Part shown: positions 40,971-53,100 of the stretch, piece after piece | Layout of the letters: every line of letters begins with the position of its first letter | Numbering within the stretch: the first letter of the stretch is position 1 | DNA from: Skeletonema tropicum | Taxonomy: Eukaryota; Bacillariophyta; Thalassiosirophyceae; Thalassiosirales; Thalassiosiraceae | Direction: 5' to 3' | Assembly (NCBI GenBank): GCA_037178625.1 | Contig: CM074146.1 | Coordinates: 1,674,001-1,738,000 of the forward strand | Length of the DNA stretch: 64,000 nt | Notes under the pieces: model-generated | Told to the model about the DNA's origin: nothing | What the model saw: the letters and a program-made list of their open reading frames with translations, nothing else | Database searches by the model: none | Translations under genes and position numbers: made by a program

Positions 40971-41774
40971 ATGGTGTCAAGGAAGAAGGCCGCAGCCAAA
41001 GCTAGGAAGGCGGCCAAAGCCAAGGCCAGGGAAGCGGCGGAAGAAGAAGAGAGGAATGATCGTCAGGTGAATGATGAACTGGAAGAGCACACAGAGCAAT
41101 TGCCTTCGGATGGAAGTGCGCCTAGAAATGCGCCGGTGCCGGCGCCGCCTCTTCAGCCAATACCATGCCATCATGGTGTCCATCCTCTTTATGAAGGCGT
41201 TCCCTCTCAATTCGTGACAACATTTCATGACTCATTTTTTGAAGCTGCAAGAGCCGGCCGCCCGATTGTTTCTTGCCTTGTAGATGCAATGAATAATACC
41301 AAGGCAAAGGCAGACGTTGCCGAGGTGTGGTCTGATTCTGCCAAGATGAAAATGGCGATATCGAACTTATTGGCTAGTGGAACGCAACATATTCTGGCAG
41401 GCGATTATGATTGTGCCCGTGATTGCGCTACTTTTGCGAGATATTTAGAGCAATGGACAGCAGTTAGCTTGCACAAGACCCAAACATTTATTAGTTGGCC
41501 GAAAGTGGAAGAAATATCCCAAGCCGACATGCATACTCTCGTCAAATTCTTCCGGCACCGCATTCCCTGCTCTTGCTTGGATGAGAAATATGAAGAAGTG
41601 AAGTCCATCACAAAGATGGGTGTTTGTCACAATCCGCAATGCACTCTTCCTAATAGAATGACGGAACGCAGCAAAACAATGTACTGCAGTCGTTGCCGAT
41701 TTGTAACGTATTGTTCTCGTGCATGCCAAGTATTTGATTGGACAAACCACAAGACATATTGCGATATACGCTGA
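40971..41774 (+). CDS. MYND-type zinc-finger protein M15 (shortened C-terminus)
   Basis: The protein has 267 aa from the ATG at 40971; an upstream non-ATG extension is rejected. The linker has the proline run and C-H-H-G. V-W-S-D-S-A-K and the consensus core follow. The finger is C-H-N-P-Q-C ... Y-C-S-R-A-C ... H-K-T-Y-C. Its end reads C-D-I-R, because two bases are missing from the GATATATACGC found in M12, M14 and M16, which brings a stop three codons earlier. All zinc ligands precede the change, so function is probably kept. Confidence 0.88.
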   Translation: MVSRKKAAAKARKAAKAKAREAAEEEERNDRQVNDELEEHTEQLPSDGSAPRNAPVPAPPLQPIPCHHGVHPLYEGVPSQFVTTFHDSFFEAARAGRPIVSCLVDAMNNTKAKADVAEVWSDSAKMKMAISNLLASGTQHILAGDYDCARDCATFARYLEQWTAVSLHKTQTFISWPKVEEISQADMHTLVKFFRHRIPCSCLDEKYEEVKSITKMGVCHNPQCTLPNRMTERSKTMYCSRCRFVTYCSRACQVFDWTNHKTYCDIR

Positions 41775-42353
41775 TAAGTAGTCTTCATCTCATTCTCGTA
41801 CTTTCCTCTTCCCAGACAAGCTCAGCGCAGGCGGACTTTTATCATCCTTATCTGGATACACAGTGGAACACGATTAAAATGTAATATTACTCTCTAGAGA
41901 TTCGGATAACACAAAGTCTACTTGCTATTTTTTATCTGTCTCAACATTTCGAGAGTTGAGGCTATGCTTGACCATTGACCGTATCGCCACAATCAGACTT
42001 TGACTTCTGGAATCGTTGTAACAATGACTTGGGTGTCGAGACGGACAACATGCCAAGGCCATGAGAATTCATCGACAATAATTCGAGGAGGTCTACTTGA
42101 ACATTGATATCAAAGAATATGTGAAAACTGTTCGCTTGCTGTTATAATCTACGCAAATAAGGCCGATGATCATTCAACAACAACAAACAACGAAACAATA
42201 GAAGGCTTCATCCAGCTCCATCCATCGACCAATGATACGCCTTTAGTGTTTCATTTCATCATTTCCTCCATCTGCAGGGGTAGCATGTTAGCACAGAACT
42301 ACACAAGAAGAATCGTTGGAATATACATAGAGAGCTAGCGCGCTAGCTTATTT
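41775..42353. other. Array spacer M15-M16 with second HSF-tail copy
   Basis: Positions 41935-42235 match the M13-M14 and post-M16 spacers. Positions 42236-42292 again match the HSF 3' end (TTTCATCATTTCCTCCAT), more degraded than the copy at 38846. Confidence 0.7.
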
Positions 42354-42369
42354 ATGATACCTGTATGAT
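42354..42369. promoter_or_regulatory. Conserved palindrome upstream of M16
   Basis: ATGATACCTGTATGAT has one mismatch in the left arm, follows GCTTATTT, and is about 94 bases before the ATG at 42463. Confidence 0.5.
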
Positions 42370-42462
42370 GAAACTTACGTAAAACTTTTCCATCATTTTC
42401 ATCATTATTTTTTCGTTCGTGAGATGCACCATAAATAATATCTTCGGTCGTGAGTCGTGGCA

Positions 42463-43338
42463 ATGGTATCGAGGAAGAAGGCCGCCGGCAAAGCACGGAA
42501 GGCGGCCAAAGCCAAGGCTAGGGAAGAGGCGGAAGAGAGGAATAATTGTGATGAACTGGAAGAAGCGCTGAAGGAAAGCAGATCCAGGGCCAGGGAAGCG
42601 GCGGAAGAAGAAGAGAGGAATAATCGTCAGGTGAATGATGAACTGGAAGAGCACACAGAGCAATTGCCTTTGGATGCAAGTGCGCTTAGTAATGCGCCGG
42701 CGCCTCCTCTTCAGCCTATACCATGCCAGCATAGTGTCCATCCTCTTTATGAGGGCATTCCCTCTAAATTCGTGCATGCATTTACAGAATCATTTAATGA
42801 AGCTGTAGGAGACGGCGGCCGTCCGCTTGGTTCCTGCCTTCTAGATGCAATGATTGCCACCGAGACACACTTTGCCGAGGTGTGGAATGATTCTACTAAG
42901 ATGAAAATGGCGATATCAAGCTTATTGGGTAGGGGAACGCAACATATTCTAAAAGGTGATGATGATAATGCCCGTGATGATGCTACTCTTGCCAGGTCCT
43001 TGGAGCAATACATCGCAGTTAGCTTGCACAAGACCCAAACAAATATTAGTTCGCCGAAATTGGTAGAAATATACCATGCCGACATGCACACACTCGTCAA
43101 ATTCTTCCGGCACCGCATTCCCTGCTCTTGCTTGGATGAGAAATATGAAGAAGTGAAGGGTATAACAAAGATGGGCCTCTGCTGCAACGAAAAGTGCACT
43201 CTTCCTAATAGAATGACGGAACGCAGCAAAACAATGTACTGTAGTCGATGCCGATTTGTAACGTACTGTTCTCGTGCATGCCAAGTATTTGATTGGACAA
43301 ACCACAAGACTTGTTGCGATATATACGCTGATAAGTAG
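42463..43338 (+). CDS. MYND-type zinc-finger protein M16 (duplicated tail segment)
   Basis: The protein has 291 aa. The charged segment after the basic tail is present twice in altered form: A-R-E-E-A-E-E-R-N-N-C-D-E-L-E-E-A and then A-R-E-A-A-E-E-E-E-R-N-N, ending in D-E-L-E-E-H. This adds about 22 residues compared with M13. The linker has lost one proline pair (A-P-A-P-P-L-Q-P), and C-Q-H-S matches M13. The core is consensus. The finger is C-C-N-E-K-C ... Y-C-S-R-A-C ... H-K-T-C-C. It is the last gene of the plus-strand array, converging on the HSF gene. Confidence 0.88.
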   Translation: MVSRKKAAGKARKAAKAKAREEAEERNNCDELEEALKESRSRAREAAEEEERNNRQVNDELEEHTEQLPLDASALSNAPAPPLQPIPCQHSVHPLYEGIPSKFVHAFTESFNEAVGDGGRPLGSCLLDAMIATETHFAEVWNDSTKMKMAISSLLGRGTQHILKGDDDNARDDATLARSLEQYIAVSLHKTQTNISSPKLVEIYHADMHTLVKFFRHRIPCSCLDEKYEEVKGITKMGLCCNEKCTLPNRMTERSKTMYCSRCRFVTYCSRACQVFDWTNHKTCCDIYADK

Positions 43339-43829
43339 TCTTCATCTCATTCTCGTACTCTCCTTCTCCTCTTCCCAGACAAGCTCAGTCGGGCTTCTAT
43401 CGGCTTCTATCATTATTATCTGGATACACAATGGAACACGATAAAAATGTAATATTACTCTAGAGTTCGGATAAAATAAAGTCTTCGTGCTACTTATCTG
43501 TCTCAGTATTTCGAGAGTTGAGGCTATGCTTGATCATAAGTAGACCGTATCGCCACAATCAGACTTAGACTTCTGGAACCGTTGTAACAACGACTTGGGT
43601 GTCGAGACGGACAACATGTCAAGGCCATGAGAATTCATCGACAATAATTCGAGGAGGTCTGCGTGGACATTGATATCAAAGAATATGTGAAAACTGTTCG
43701 CTTGCTGTTATAATCTACTCAAATAAGGCCAATGATCATGCTGCAACAAACAACGAAATAACATATGCATCAACTGTATCTTCTCAAAAGGCTTCATCCA
43801 GCTTCATCGATCAACCAATCATACAGCCT
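43339..43829. other. Spacer between M16 and the HSF gene, template of the array spacers
   Basis: No gene is present. Here the spacer sequence seen between M13-M14 and M15-M16 runs into the real HSF 3' end. This position is therefore the likely source of the duplicated block. Confidence 0.65.
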
Positions 43830-45823
43830 TTAGTGTTTCATTTCATCATTTCCTCCATGTCCATCTTGAGGTGGTGCAGCATACGGGTAAGCACTACTAC
43901 CACCAGCAGCACTACCAGGACCAGGAGCAACACCCGCCGCAGCCACAGCAGCCTGAGTCTTCCTCAATAGAGCTTGCAACAACTGATTCTGATTCATCAA
44001 ACTCTGAATCTCACTATTGCTGCTAATAGCTGGAGCAGCGGCAGTAGTAGCCCTTGATGAACTCTCATTGGGTCGCTGCAATGCAGCTGCAGCAGCCAAT
44101 AGCTGTGGTCGATTGGTACTACTGCCAATGCTGCTGTTCTCGGGAGGTCCACCTCTTCCAGCACCTGCAGCCGCAGCTGCAGATGATCCATCAAAGGACA
44201 TGGACATGGAGGGTTGATGATGACGATGCATCCCCATCATACCTGCTGCACTTGCTCCTACTCCTCCTACTTGTACTTGCGTAGGAACATTCCATCCACT
44301 ACTAGCCATCATTGGCATGGGCGTAGGAGCAGCAGTAGACATCATGGGCATGGGAGCAGCAGCAGCCATGGTAGGATATCCTACAGCACCTGTTGAAAAT
44401 TGAGAAGGATAATGCATACCTGCCATTCCGGCAGCAGGAGGAGGTAGCATGCCACCACCACCCATCATTCCACTCATCTGCATCGGCATTCCACCACCAG
44501 GCACAGACATGCCACCAGCGACACCACCAAACGCGACACCCAAACTGGATCGACTACCCACACCCCCATTATTCATGGCCTGTGGTCGATACTGCCACGT
44601 ATTCTCTGGCAATGGACTTTGTTTGGATAGTTCATAAAAGTCCAATGGCTTTTGCTGCTGCTGTTGATCTGACGGTGATGCAACACCCTCCTTGAGAAGC
44701 TGTGGTGATGATGATGATGACGACTGCTTATTTGCTCGTTGTTGTTTCGACGTTCCACCACTATTATTCGGCAACCTCTTCATCCTTGAATACAATCCAG
44801 CCTTCCCCCTCAGGAACAATTCATGATAATACGAATCCCTATCCGGACCACTTACTATACGACGAAATCCCCATGCATTGACTACACGTACAAAGGAGGA
44901 GTGGTTGGTATGGCCGAAGTAACGGGGGAGGGCGTAGGAGGAGAAGAGGTCACGGTTGAGGATTTTCCAAGAACGGCCGTGTGGTAGCCATGTGATGCAG
45001 CTGATTAGATCTGTGGCGGTTGTGTGAGAGAGAGGTGTGGTGAAGGTGAGTTACATGAAAGAGAGAAATGTGCATGATGAGGTAGAGAGCGAGATGAACC
45101 GACATGCACTCTCTCAGATAGCACATGATGTGAGTTCCTCATGACATGATGTATCAACCACCCACCGCACGCAAATCAATCAATCATACACACACATACA
45201 TATATATTGCACTCACCAGGATCGCTGAGCATAGCCGCCAACTTGGCCGGTAATTTCTGATTGGCCAGACTCCTCGTAGTCTCATCTTCATGGGCAATCA
45301 AACTGGAGTGTCCGGCATAATCTCGATTGAGTCTTTCGGTGGGATCTTCTTCTTGGGCATAATCGTGATAGCCTCCTCCTTCTGTTGTTGTTGTTGTTGT
45401 TGGTGACGTGAGTGTGTTGGTTCGTCCTCCTCGTTGGGTGGTGGAGGTGGTGTCGATGACTGCTAGTTGGACAACCGGCGGCGTGGTGGTGGAATTTGAT
45501 GGCACGTGAACCGTCGACGAGGAAGAGTCGGGCATTTGGACATTCTCTGTACTGCCGTCGTCCTTCTCGGCGAGTTGAACCTTGTGCATGATGGAAGGAC
45601 GGTTATTGGCCTGATGTGTTGAAGTAGTATTCGAATTACGAAGCAAAAAGATGGAAGCAGTGGCCGCTAGTTCGTCCAAATGATGAGGACTTGCGGGACC
45701 GTTATTCTTCTTGTGATGATGCGATGTTGTGTTTTCCTTGTTGATGGCTCCGGCGAGGAACTTGAAGTTGACGTGGTGGCTATTACGGACGGGAAGGGTG
45801 GCAATAGGATAACTATAACTCAT
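43830..45823 (-). CDS. HSF-type transcription factor 1 (two exons)
   Basis: Exon 1 is 45823-45217 and exon 2 is 45010-43830, with a 206-nt GT-AG intron in phase 1, giving 595 aa. The first ATG in the frame is 45821-45823. The HSF-type DNA-binding domain spans about residues 188-283: L-P-A-K-L-A-A-M-L-S-D-P-D, I-T-W-L-P-H-G-R-S-W, L-P-R-Y-F-G-H-T-N-H-S-S-F-V-R, W-G-F-R-R and F-L-R-G-K. The intron falls after S-D-P. The N-terminal region is Thr/Ser-rich. The C-terminal half is Gly/Met/Pro/Ala-rich with an L-x-x-x-x-L-L-x-x-L-L helix near residue 553. HSF-type factors are a large transcription-factor family in diatoms. Targets are unknown. Confidence 0.9.
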
Positions 45824-47229
45824 ATTATTCAACACGATAACAAAATTCTTCGTATAGCGTTGACTCTCTCTCTAACAATAATAATATGTGCTAAAGCAAG
45901 AATGTCAAATAATCTGAAGAAGGTGGGATGAAAGTAATTGAGTGTTGCGGTGTTGAGTGTGATGTCCGTTTTTGTGTGGCTCATGTGAAGTGGAAGACGT
46001 GGTCAAGATGCTCGCTGTTACACTGAGCGTTGGATGGGATTCGATTACTCGGGAGAAGGCGACGGTTCGCCAGGGTTCGCCCGATTGACCCGAGCGGGAT
46101 GGAATACGGAAGCAGGACTCAATTGGGGAGTTTGGTCTGTTTGTTGATTTAATTGTAGTTGAGTTGGGAAAGTAGGAAATGATCAAGTGCAGGCAGACAG
46201 CTATATATTCACTTCAAAATCAATCCGGTAAACGGTTTAGTAGGAACATCTTCTCGCGATTAGGAGGATTGTCTTTGAGGGCCAATCACACAATGACCGG
46301 TTCGCACTTTGGTAAATGTGGTTCGCAACCTAAACGGTTCTTTCTTCTTTCGCTGGACCATCTAAAGGGCCATTGGAAGAAACCAAGGGCCATTTTACAG
46401 GAAAACGAGGGCCATTCCAGTTGCTGAGAACATATCGCCGAAAGAAGGTACGAATGAACTGTCGCATTATCCAAAAGGACCTTCCATTTACCCATCTACA
46501 TGCTGCAAATGACCTTTGAACTACCCACACACAACACCACGTGGTCGACGTTCTATGAAATGTGAGAAACATTTACACAATCTTATCCTTCAACTATCCA
46601 ATATCCACTCCAAACTATCCATCTTCCATACACCAACCACCCACACAAAATTTCACGAAGCCGCCAAGGCTATTTTTCAAAAATTCCATGATCCGTTTGA
46701 TCCCACACACCACCGTTGCTATCGCGTTGCAATCCACACTCCAACTTGATTGCATTGGCACACAAGATACACAAACACAACTTCATTTCTTGTTCCATTA
46801 CTCGCAGTGTGTGTTCCAACCAACCCACGCAGACAGATAGAGAGTCTCCGGAAAGTGGTGGGGTCATCGTGATTGACTCGTTCCACTCAGACCCTCTCGC
46901 TCAAGTAGCCCGCCCTTTGAGAGTGTCACGAATTCCAATAGGAAAGTTAGCGACGGGTAAGTAGCCATTACCATGACTTTCACGTATACATAGCAGAGAT
47001 GCATGAGAATATGTCTCCTCGGAGTCTCCACACACATCTCAATTTCATTCCCTGTTTACTTGATTACTTCGTTTATCGCTGCCGCTTACAAGACCCCTCA
47101 TGATTCCTGCTGATCCCGTATATATCGAACAGACGTTGTGTGCGGTTCCAAACTTCTCGTAATTACAAGAGACGAGTAACCGAGTTACTTTGACTCAATC
47201 ACTCTCAACCGCGAGAATATTTTTACCAC
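45824..47229. other. Divergent intergenic region between the two HSF genes
   Basis: This 1.4-kb stretch is without a supported gene. Short frames on both strands look non-coding. GGGCCATT or GGCCATT recurs around 46370-46420. I found no convincing array of GAA/TTC pentamers that would prove heat-shock elements. Confidence 0.45.
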
Positions 47230-49457
47230 ATGAGTGGTAGCGGTAGCATGGAGCCTCCGAAGAAGGGTAACATGTCCTCCTCTTCACCGCCGCCCCCACC
47301 GCAGGCACAGGCGGAGGGTGGTGGTGGTAGTTCAAATCAAGAGGCACCCTCCATGCAGCAGCAACAGCAGGAGGTGGCGGCAGTTGCATCCAGCAGTAAT
47401 GACGCTGCAATAAGTGATGCTGCGGCTAGTTTACGACCATATGTGTATAGAGATTTTGCACAGGATGATACCGATTATGGTGGGGATGCAGGAGCGTATG
47501 ATTCGACCACGGCGGCGGGGACGACGACAACGACGACTGGTGGTGGGGATGTGGGGGTTCGGGGATTGACGAATCAGAAATTACCGGCCAAGTTGAATGC
47601 CATGTTGAGTGATCCTGGTGAGTATATGACGGCTACGTGTATTTAATTTATTATACATTTCAATCCCACCAACAATTACATATCCGCCCCTCTTCCTTGT
47701 TTTAGATCTAGTCACCTGCATTACATGGATGCCCCACGGACGATCATGGAAGATACTCAATCGTGATGTATTCTCACGGTATGCCCTCCCCAAGTATTTT
47801 GGACATACGAATCATGCTAGTTTTATTCGGATTGTCAATGCGTGGTAAGTTGTTGTTTTCGTTTTTGGGGGGCCGAGAGATAGTTGTGTGTTTGGGAAAT
47901 TTTGACGGATTGGTGGCAGTGGTACTATATATATATATAAATGATATATAGGGCTGGAAGAGAGAGCTTTCGAATGGTGTGGTCAATTTTGTGTCAAATT
48001 TGATTATCTGGACGTACGTCGGCTCTGTGAAATTCTGACTGTCGAATGCCATAATAGGGTCGAGCTGGGTGGGAAACTAACACGGTTTTTGACCGGATCG
48101 ATATTGGCATAAGATGGTCCAATGAGACTGATTGTACCACCCATCGATATAGAAATAACGCCACTCGTCATCCTTCATGGACAACTACTTATAGAACGGG
48201 GAAGATACTGTTCACATCAACCATACCCGGTTTTGTTGTTCTTTGGGGGTGATTGTATGTGGAAGAGGAATGTTTTGTGGTGGTGGTGGAAGTGTTATGT
48301 GTGTCAGGCAATTGATTTCGTTGTGGTCACATTTTACATGATTGGCTCTCTTGCACATATTCGGCGAACCTGTATTGCAATGACATGGTTAAATTTGTTT
48401 TACGTTAACACATCTCACACTCACTCCAATGCCACATCTCAATTCACCAATATTCTCTCGCATCAACAACAGGGGATTTCGAAGAGTAGTCACCTCCGGA
48501 CCAGACCGAGACACCTACTATCACGAACTCTTTCTTCGGGGGAAACACAACCTCCATGTCAAAATGAAACGGTTGCCAACAACACATCGAAAGACACCCA
48601 TGGATAAGAATGAGAGTAGTCCGAATTTTTATGAAATGAGTGAGAAGAGTCCATTGCCGGAGAATGTGTGGTTGCCTCAGGCGGGTGTGGTGAGTCATCG
48701 TGGGGGTGGTGCTGGTGCGACGGGTATGGGTGGACCGATGGGTATGATGGAGGGATATGGTATGATGGGATCAGCTGCTGCTGCTGCTGCTGGAATGGGA
48801 GGGGGAATGATGAGTGGGATGAATAGTCGGATGCAATATCAACAACAGCAGCAGCAGCAGCAACAACAACATCATATGATGGGTCATCCCATGTCAGGAA
48901 TGATGCCCGGGATTGGAATGATGTCTGCTCCATTTGGCTACCCTTCTGTCAATCCTGCTGCTGCTTCTGCCACTGCTGCTGCGGGAGGTATGGGTAGCGT
49001 TGGTCCAGCTGCTGGTACCTCACCATCCGCTTCTGCCGCAGCAGCAGGTGCAGCATCCATGTCATCAACAACAGGGGTACACCCACTCAGCGACAATGAA
49101 ACACTCCTCCAACTCCAAAGAGAAAATGACACTCTCATGCGCCAACTCCTCCAACTACAGAGTCAAATGATTCCACCAAATAATCCTAATAATACGAACA
49201 ATGCCGAGGAAGGAAGTAGTGCGGCTGCAGCAGCGGCGATAACAGCGTTACAACGTGATAATGAACGGTTGATTCGACAAGTGATGGAGTTGCAGGAACA
49301 GTTACCGCAGGAGTTGAGGATGCAGATACCTATGGAGATGTTGATGCCTCAAAATCCGTCACGTCCGCAGCAGCAGCCACAACCACAGCAACAGCAGCTG
49401 CAGGAAGAGCAAAAGAAAAAGGGAAAATCAGAGGAGAAAGAAAGAGTTGAAATCTAA
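47230..49457 (+). CDS. HSF-type transcription factor 2 (three exons)
   Basis: Exons are 47230-47617, 47706-47844 and 48473-49457, giving 503 aa. Introns are 88 nt (phase 1, after S-D-P, same site as in HSF 1) and 628 nt (phase 2, inside the W-G-F codons). The DNA-binding domain is at about 115-210: N-Q-K-L-P-A-K-L-N-A-M-L-S-D-P-D, I-T-W-M-P-H-G-R-S-W, F-G-H-T-N-H-A-S-F-I-R, W-G-F-R-R-V-V and F-L-R-G-K. A Gly/Met-rich region, a run of Gln (48838-48868) and two leucine-heptad segments follow (L-L-Q-L-Q-R-E-N-D-T-L and L-Q-R-D-N-E-R-L). The heptads are likely coiled coils for oligomerisation. It is divergently transcribed from HSF 1 and is its closest relative in the window. Confidence 0.9.
47845..48472 (+). 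other. Long second intron of HSF 2
   Basis: It has donor GTAAGTTG and acceptor CAACAACAG. At 628 nt it is seven times longer than the other introns here and is absent from HSF 1, where the codons read straight through W-G-F-R-R. No coding content is recognisable. Confidence 0.8.
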
Positions 49458-50199
49458 CTTTGGCAGATACGAAAATGGGGACGACTTGGCTCAGTTTTAT
49501 ATAAATGGGGTATAGAGAGAGAAAGAGAGTGGGCCATGTTTTCATCATAATTCACACGGGCAATCTTGTATGGTATTCACACGATGATGAGCAATGTTTA
49601 CGTTTTTATGATATCGGGGTTTGATTGAGATGTTAGAACGGAAGACATTTATTGCATTTATTTCTTGGGGGAGACAGTAATTTACTTAACATTCATATTT
49701 TGTTATCTTGTAGTATATTGACGCTTCCATCGTTTCGTTTCTGTAAGTAGTAAGTATCACTCGAACCAGAGTTGGTTGTGTTGTTGGTGTAATTTTCTTC
49801 GTTGTTTTCGTATGTTTTGAGGGCAGAGTGAGACGAGATGATCTCTCTCTAGAGAGAGAGTAGTGTACCTAGCACATGTGCATCTCCGTTGTGCGAGGGG
49901 AGGAAAGAAAAAATAACAGCAACTAACAAGAAGCAAGAAAGAAACAATGGCAAAACTGCAGAATTATAATTGGTGATTCCAAAAATATATAGTGAAGGGA
50001 CGGGACTCAATAACTTGATCTCGAGACATCAAGTAGTGAGAAAAAATCACTTGAATCCCTTCTCTTGAGTCCCTCTTGGCATTCGCAACAACTTAAGAAC
50101 TTATATGAATTCCATCGCCACATTGGCAGCTACTGTACGAATCTTGTCATCTCTAGTTTTGACGTATGTATTTTATCCTAATATTGTATCTCTGCTGGA
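49458..50199. other. Intergenic region, HSF 2 to LRR membrane gene (convergent)
   Basis: AT-rich sequence with 3' ends on both sides; I see no gene. At 49848-49860 TCTCTCTCTAGAGAGAGA forms a perfect palindrome that could be a hairpin. Confidence 0.4.
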
Positions 50200-53100
50200 T
50201 TACAGCTCCACATCTTTCTCTCCTTCACATTCAACGACGTTTTCAGAATCTGACGAGGAAGTATCTGCATCTGCAGCTACTTCTCCTCTTGGTCTTGGCT
50301 CCTCCAATTCATTCTGCATCAGCATCACAGGGTATTCTAATCTCCTCCTCCCGATGACTTGTTCTCTCATCTCAAACGCAGTCTCATCTCTCGGAAGTAT
50401 ATTTAAGTCTTCCCCTTCATCCACTGAACTGTCCCTTCCTGCATCCCTCTCCAAACTATCATCTTCCAATCCGGCTGTTTGTGTAGTCACGCTTTCATTG
50501 AGAGGACTTTGGGGGGTAGATTGCACAAGAGAATCTTGCATTTGTTGCACTATCCCGCGGAGCATTGCAATCTCGTCGTTTTGTCGTTCCACCTGATCCC
50601 TCTGAAGCATAAGCTCCTCCTGTTGAGAGCGTAGAATACCAAGCTCCTCCTGCTGAGAAGCAATCTGAGTCTTTTGACGAGCAATTTCCTCCTTCATTTC
50701 AGTAAGTGAGCTTTCACTTTCATTTCTTGCCTCTTCATCTGCAACACTAGATTCCGAATCGGATGCATGTTTTGTCAATTTCTCGCTGATTGCGTCCAAT
50801 GCAGAGAAGATATACTCGTCTATTTCCATCACAAATAACACAACTACTGAGTTGACAATAATATCGGTATCGCTTGTGGCGATTGCGCTGTTGTACACGG
50901 TACTGACCTGAGCGAGGGGGATAAGGCGAACAAACGTGTTATCAATTATTGCATCACGACGAGACACATATGATAGGCATCTTGCAGCGACTTACATATA
51001 AGGCGAATAGCGTAATTGAACACAAGCCCGTCCCACCAACGAAATATCGAATCCTTGATCCGAGAGAGTGTCTACGTTTGGATGAGAAATAAATCAACTT
51101 GCACCCGTTTACCATATCTTTTGCTAGAAAGGCAATCATTAACATGCAGAAAATTAACCAGCCAAACTTAGTCAAATCGGCTGTGTCCCTGCAAAGATAT
51201 GAGTTGCGAGGGCATTTCCACGTGAATTCTATGTCGATTTTGTCATCTTGCAAGTCGGCCTCCGACACCAAGACAAATAAGATGAGAATTCCAAACTGTA
51301 TTGCAAGTGTGCCAAAAGCTCCTAGCCAACCCAGTCGCATATCTGTAATTATGTACGAATATACGGATTCTTTGCCAATTCTGCTCAAAGCATACTTGTT
51401 ATCTCCTTGGGTTGACATTGTCAGAGCGTTTCCACGATTCTTGCACTTGCGGTAGAGATACAAAAATAGGGCGACCAAGCTACAAAATATAACGAAGGCA
51501 GCAAAAAGTACTGCAGCAAACGTGGCGTAATTCAGACCCATTTTTACAACTCGTGTTTTCTGCTGGGGATAGCAATCCTCATTTGCGTTACCTGGCACAA
51601 GATGTCAAGTTGATTAAAGTTTGTGAGAGAGATATTGTGACGAGCGGATGATGAGAACGAAGAAATCAAATTGTACTCACAGCACATGGTACAAATTTCG
51701 CACACAAGGGGCTCTTCAAAGGCAGATGGCACGCCACAGTCTGAGACAAACGAGGAATTTCCGTATACACTATTGTCTAGTCGTGTTGTGTTCGGTATTC
51801 CAGTAATCCGGTTGCTATGAAGTTGAAGCAATTTGAGCTCTGTCAACTCTCCCAAGCCTTCAGGTGTCGTTCCGGTGAAGGAATTGTAACTGAGACGCAG
51901 ATAAGTGAGGTTCGAAAGAAAGCCAATCTCTGCTGGAATCGATCCCTGTAAGTTGAGTGCAAGAGAAGCAATCATGTTTGATGAGAGTTGGCACTGTTTA
52001 GAAAGTCAATAATATAATACAACCACACATCAATACCATCACCTTAATGTCATTGTCACTCAAGTCCAACACTTCGATTGAAGTTAGATTTCCAATGCTC
52101 TCGCTCATTCTCCCCGACAAGCCATTGTTCCTAAGATTCAGCTTTGTCACACGATCATTTTCACACGCAACTCCCTTCCACTCACAGCAGCTAGTATACT
52201 CATCCAACCAATTGGTTCTATCCGTCCACTCTCCACCCTTAGCCGAATCATAAAAATCACTCAAGGCATTTCGTTCGATTGGACACAATGTGGTGTCATT
52301 TGCTAGATCAAAAACTTCGACACTGCTCAGCATGCAAAGACTGAGTGGTGCACTTGCAGACGATTTGAAGGGATTACCTTTCAGGAACACAGAAGCACCC
52401 TGAAGCTGACCAATCTGAGAAGGGATCCTTCCAGACAAGTTATTATGTGAAAGGTCAAGGCGTTTCAAGACACCTGCGGGTAAATGACAGCATAGGTAAT
52501 AAATTGTGTTAGAGCATCTGATTCATCGTAAAGCTGCAAGATGTGACTGACAAGATACCAATACTTACCTTCAAGCAGTCCAAGCTCGGGAAGAATTGTG
52601 CTACTTAGAAGGTTGTCAGACAAATCTAATATTTCCAGAACTGCCATATTTCCGATGGAGGGTGGGATAGTGCCTTTGAGCTTGTTACCGGCTAGCTTCA
52701 ATACCCGGAGAGATTGGAATCTTGCTAGATCTTCTGGAATTGACCCCATGAAGCCAATCGTTTGATTGGACATGTCAAGCTCCTGGAGGGTCAAAATCGA
52801 TTCTGCGAAATCAGGCAGCTGCCCGGAGAAAGTGTTTGATGATATGTCGAATTGGCGTAGCTGTGGAAGATTATTCAATGACTCTGGAAGACTTCCAGAG
52901 AGAGAATTGGATGACATGTTGAAGTAACGTAACTGCGGAAGATTATTCAATGACTTTGAAAGACTTCCAGAAAGAGTGTTGGATGACATGTCAAATTGTC
53001 GTAACTGTGGGAGTTCATTAATTGATTGTGGGAGACTGCCGTAGATTTGATTGTTTTGTGCAGAGAATTGCTCAATGTTGGGTGGAATATTGTCTAGACT

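Noticed and set aside
45824..47229. Heat-shock elements between the HSF genes
   Set aside because: Scattered GAA and TTC triplets occur, but I found no properly spaced run of three inverted pentamers.
50105..50596. 163-codon Ser-rich plus frame
   Set aside because: It is the antisense of the coiled-coil exon of the LRR membrane gene.
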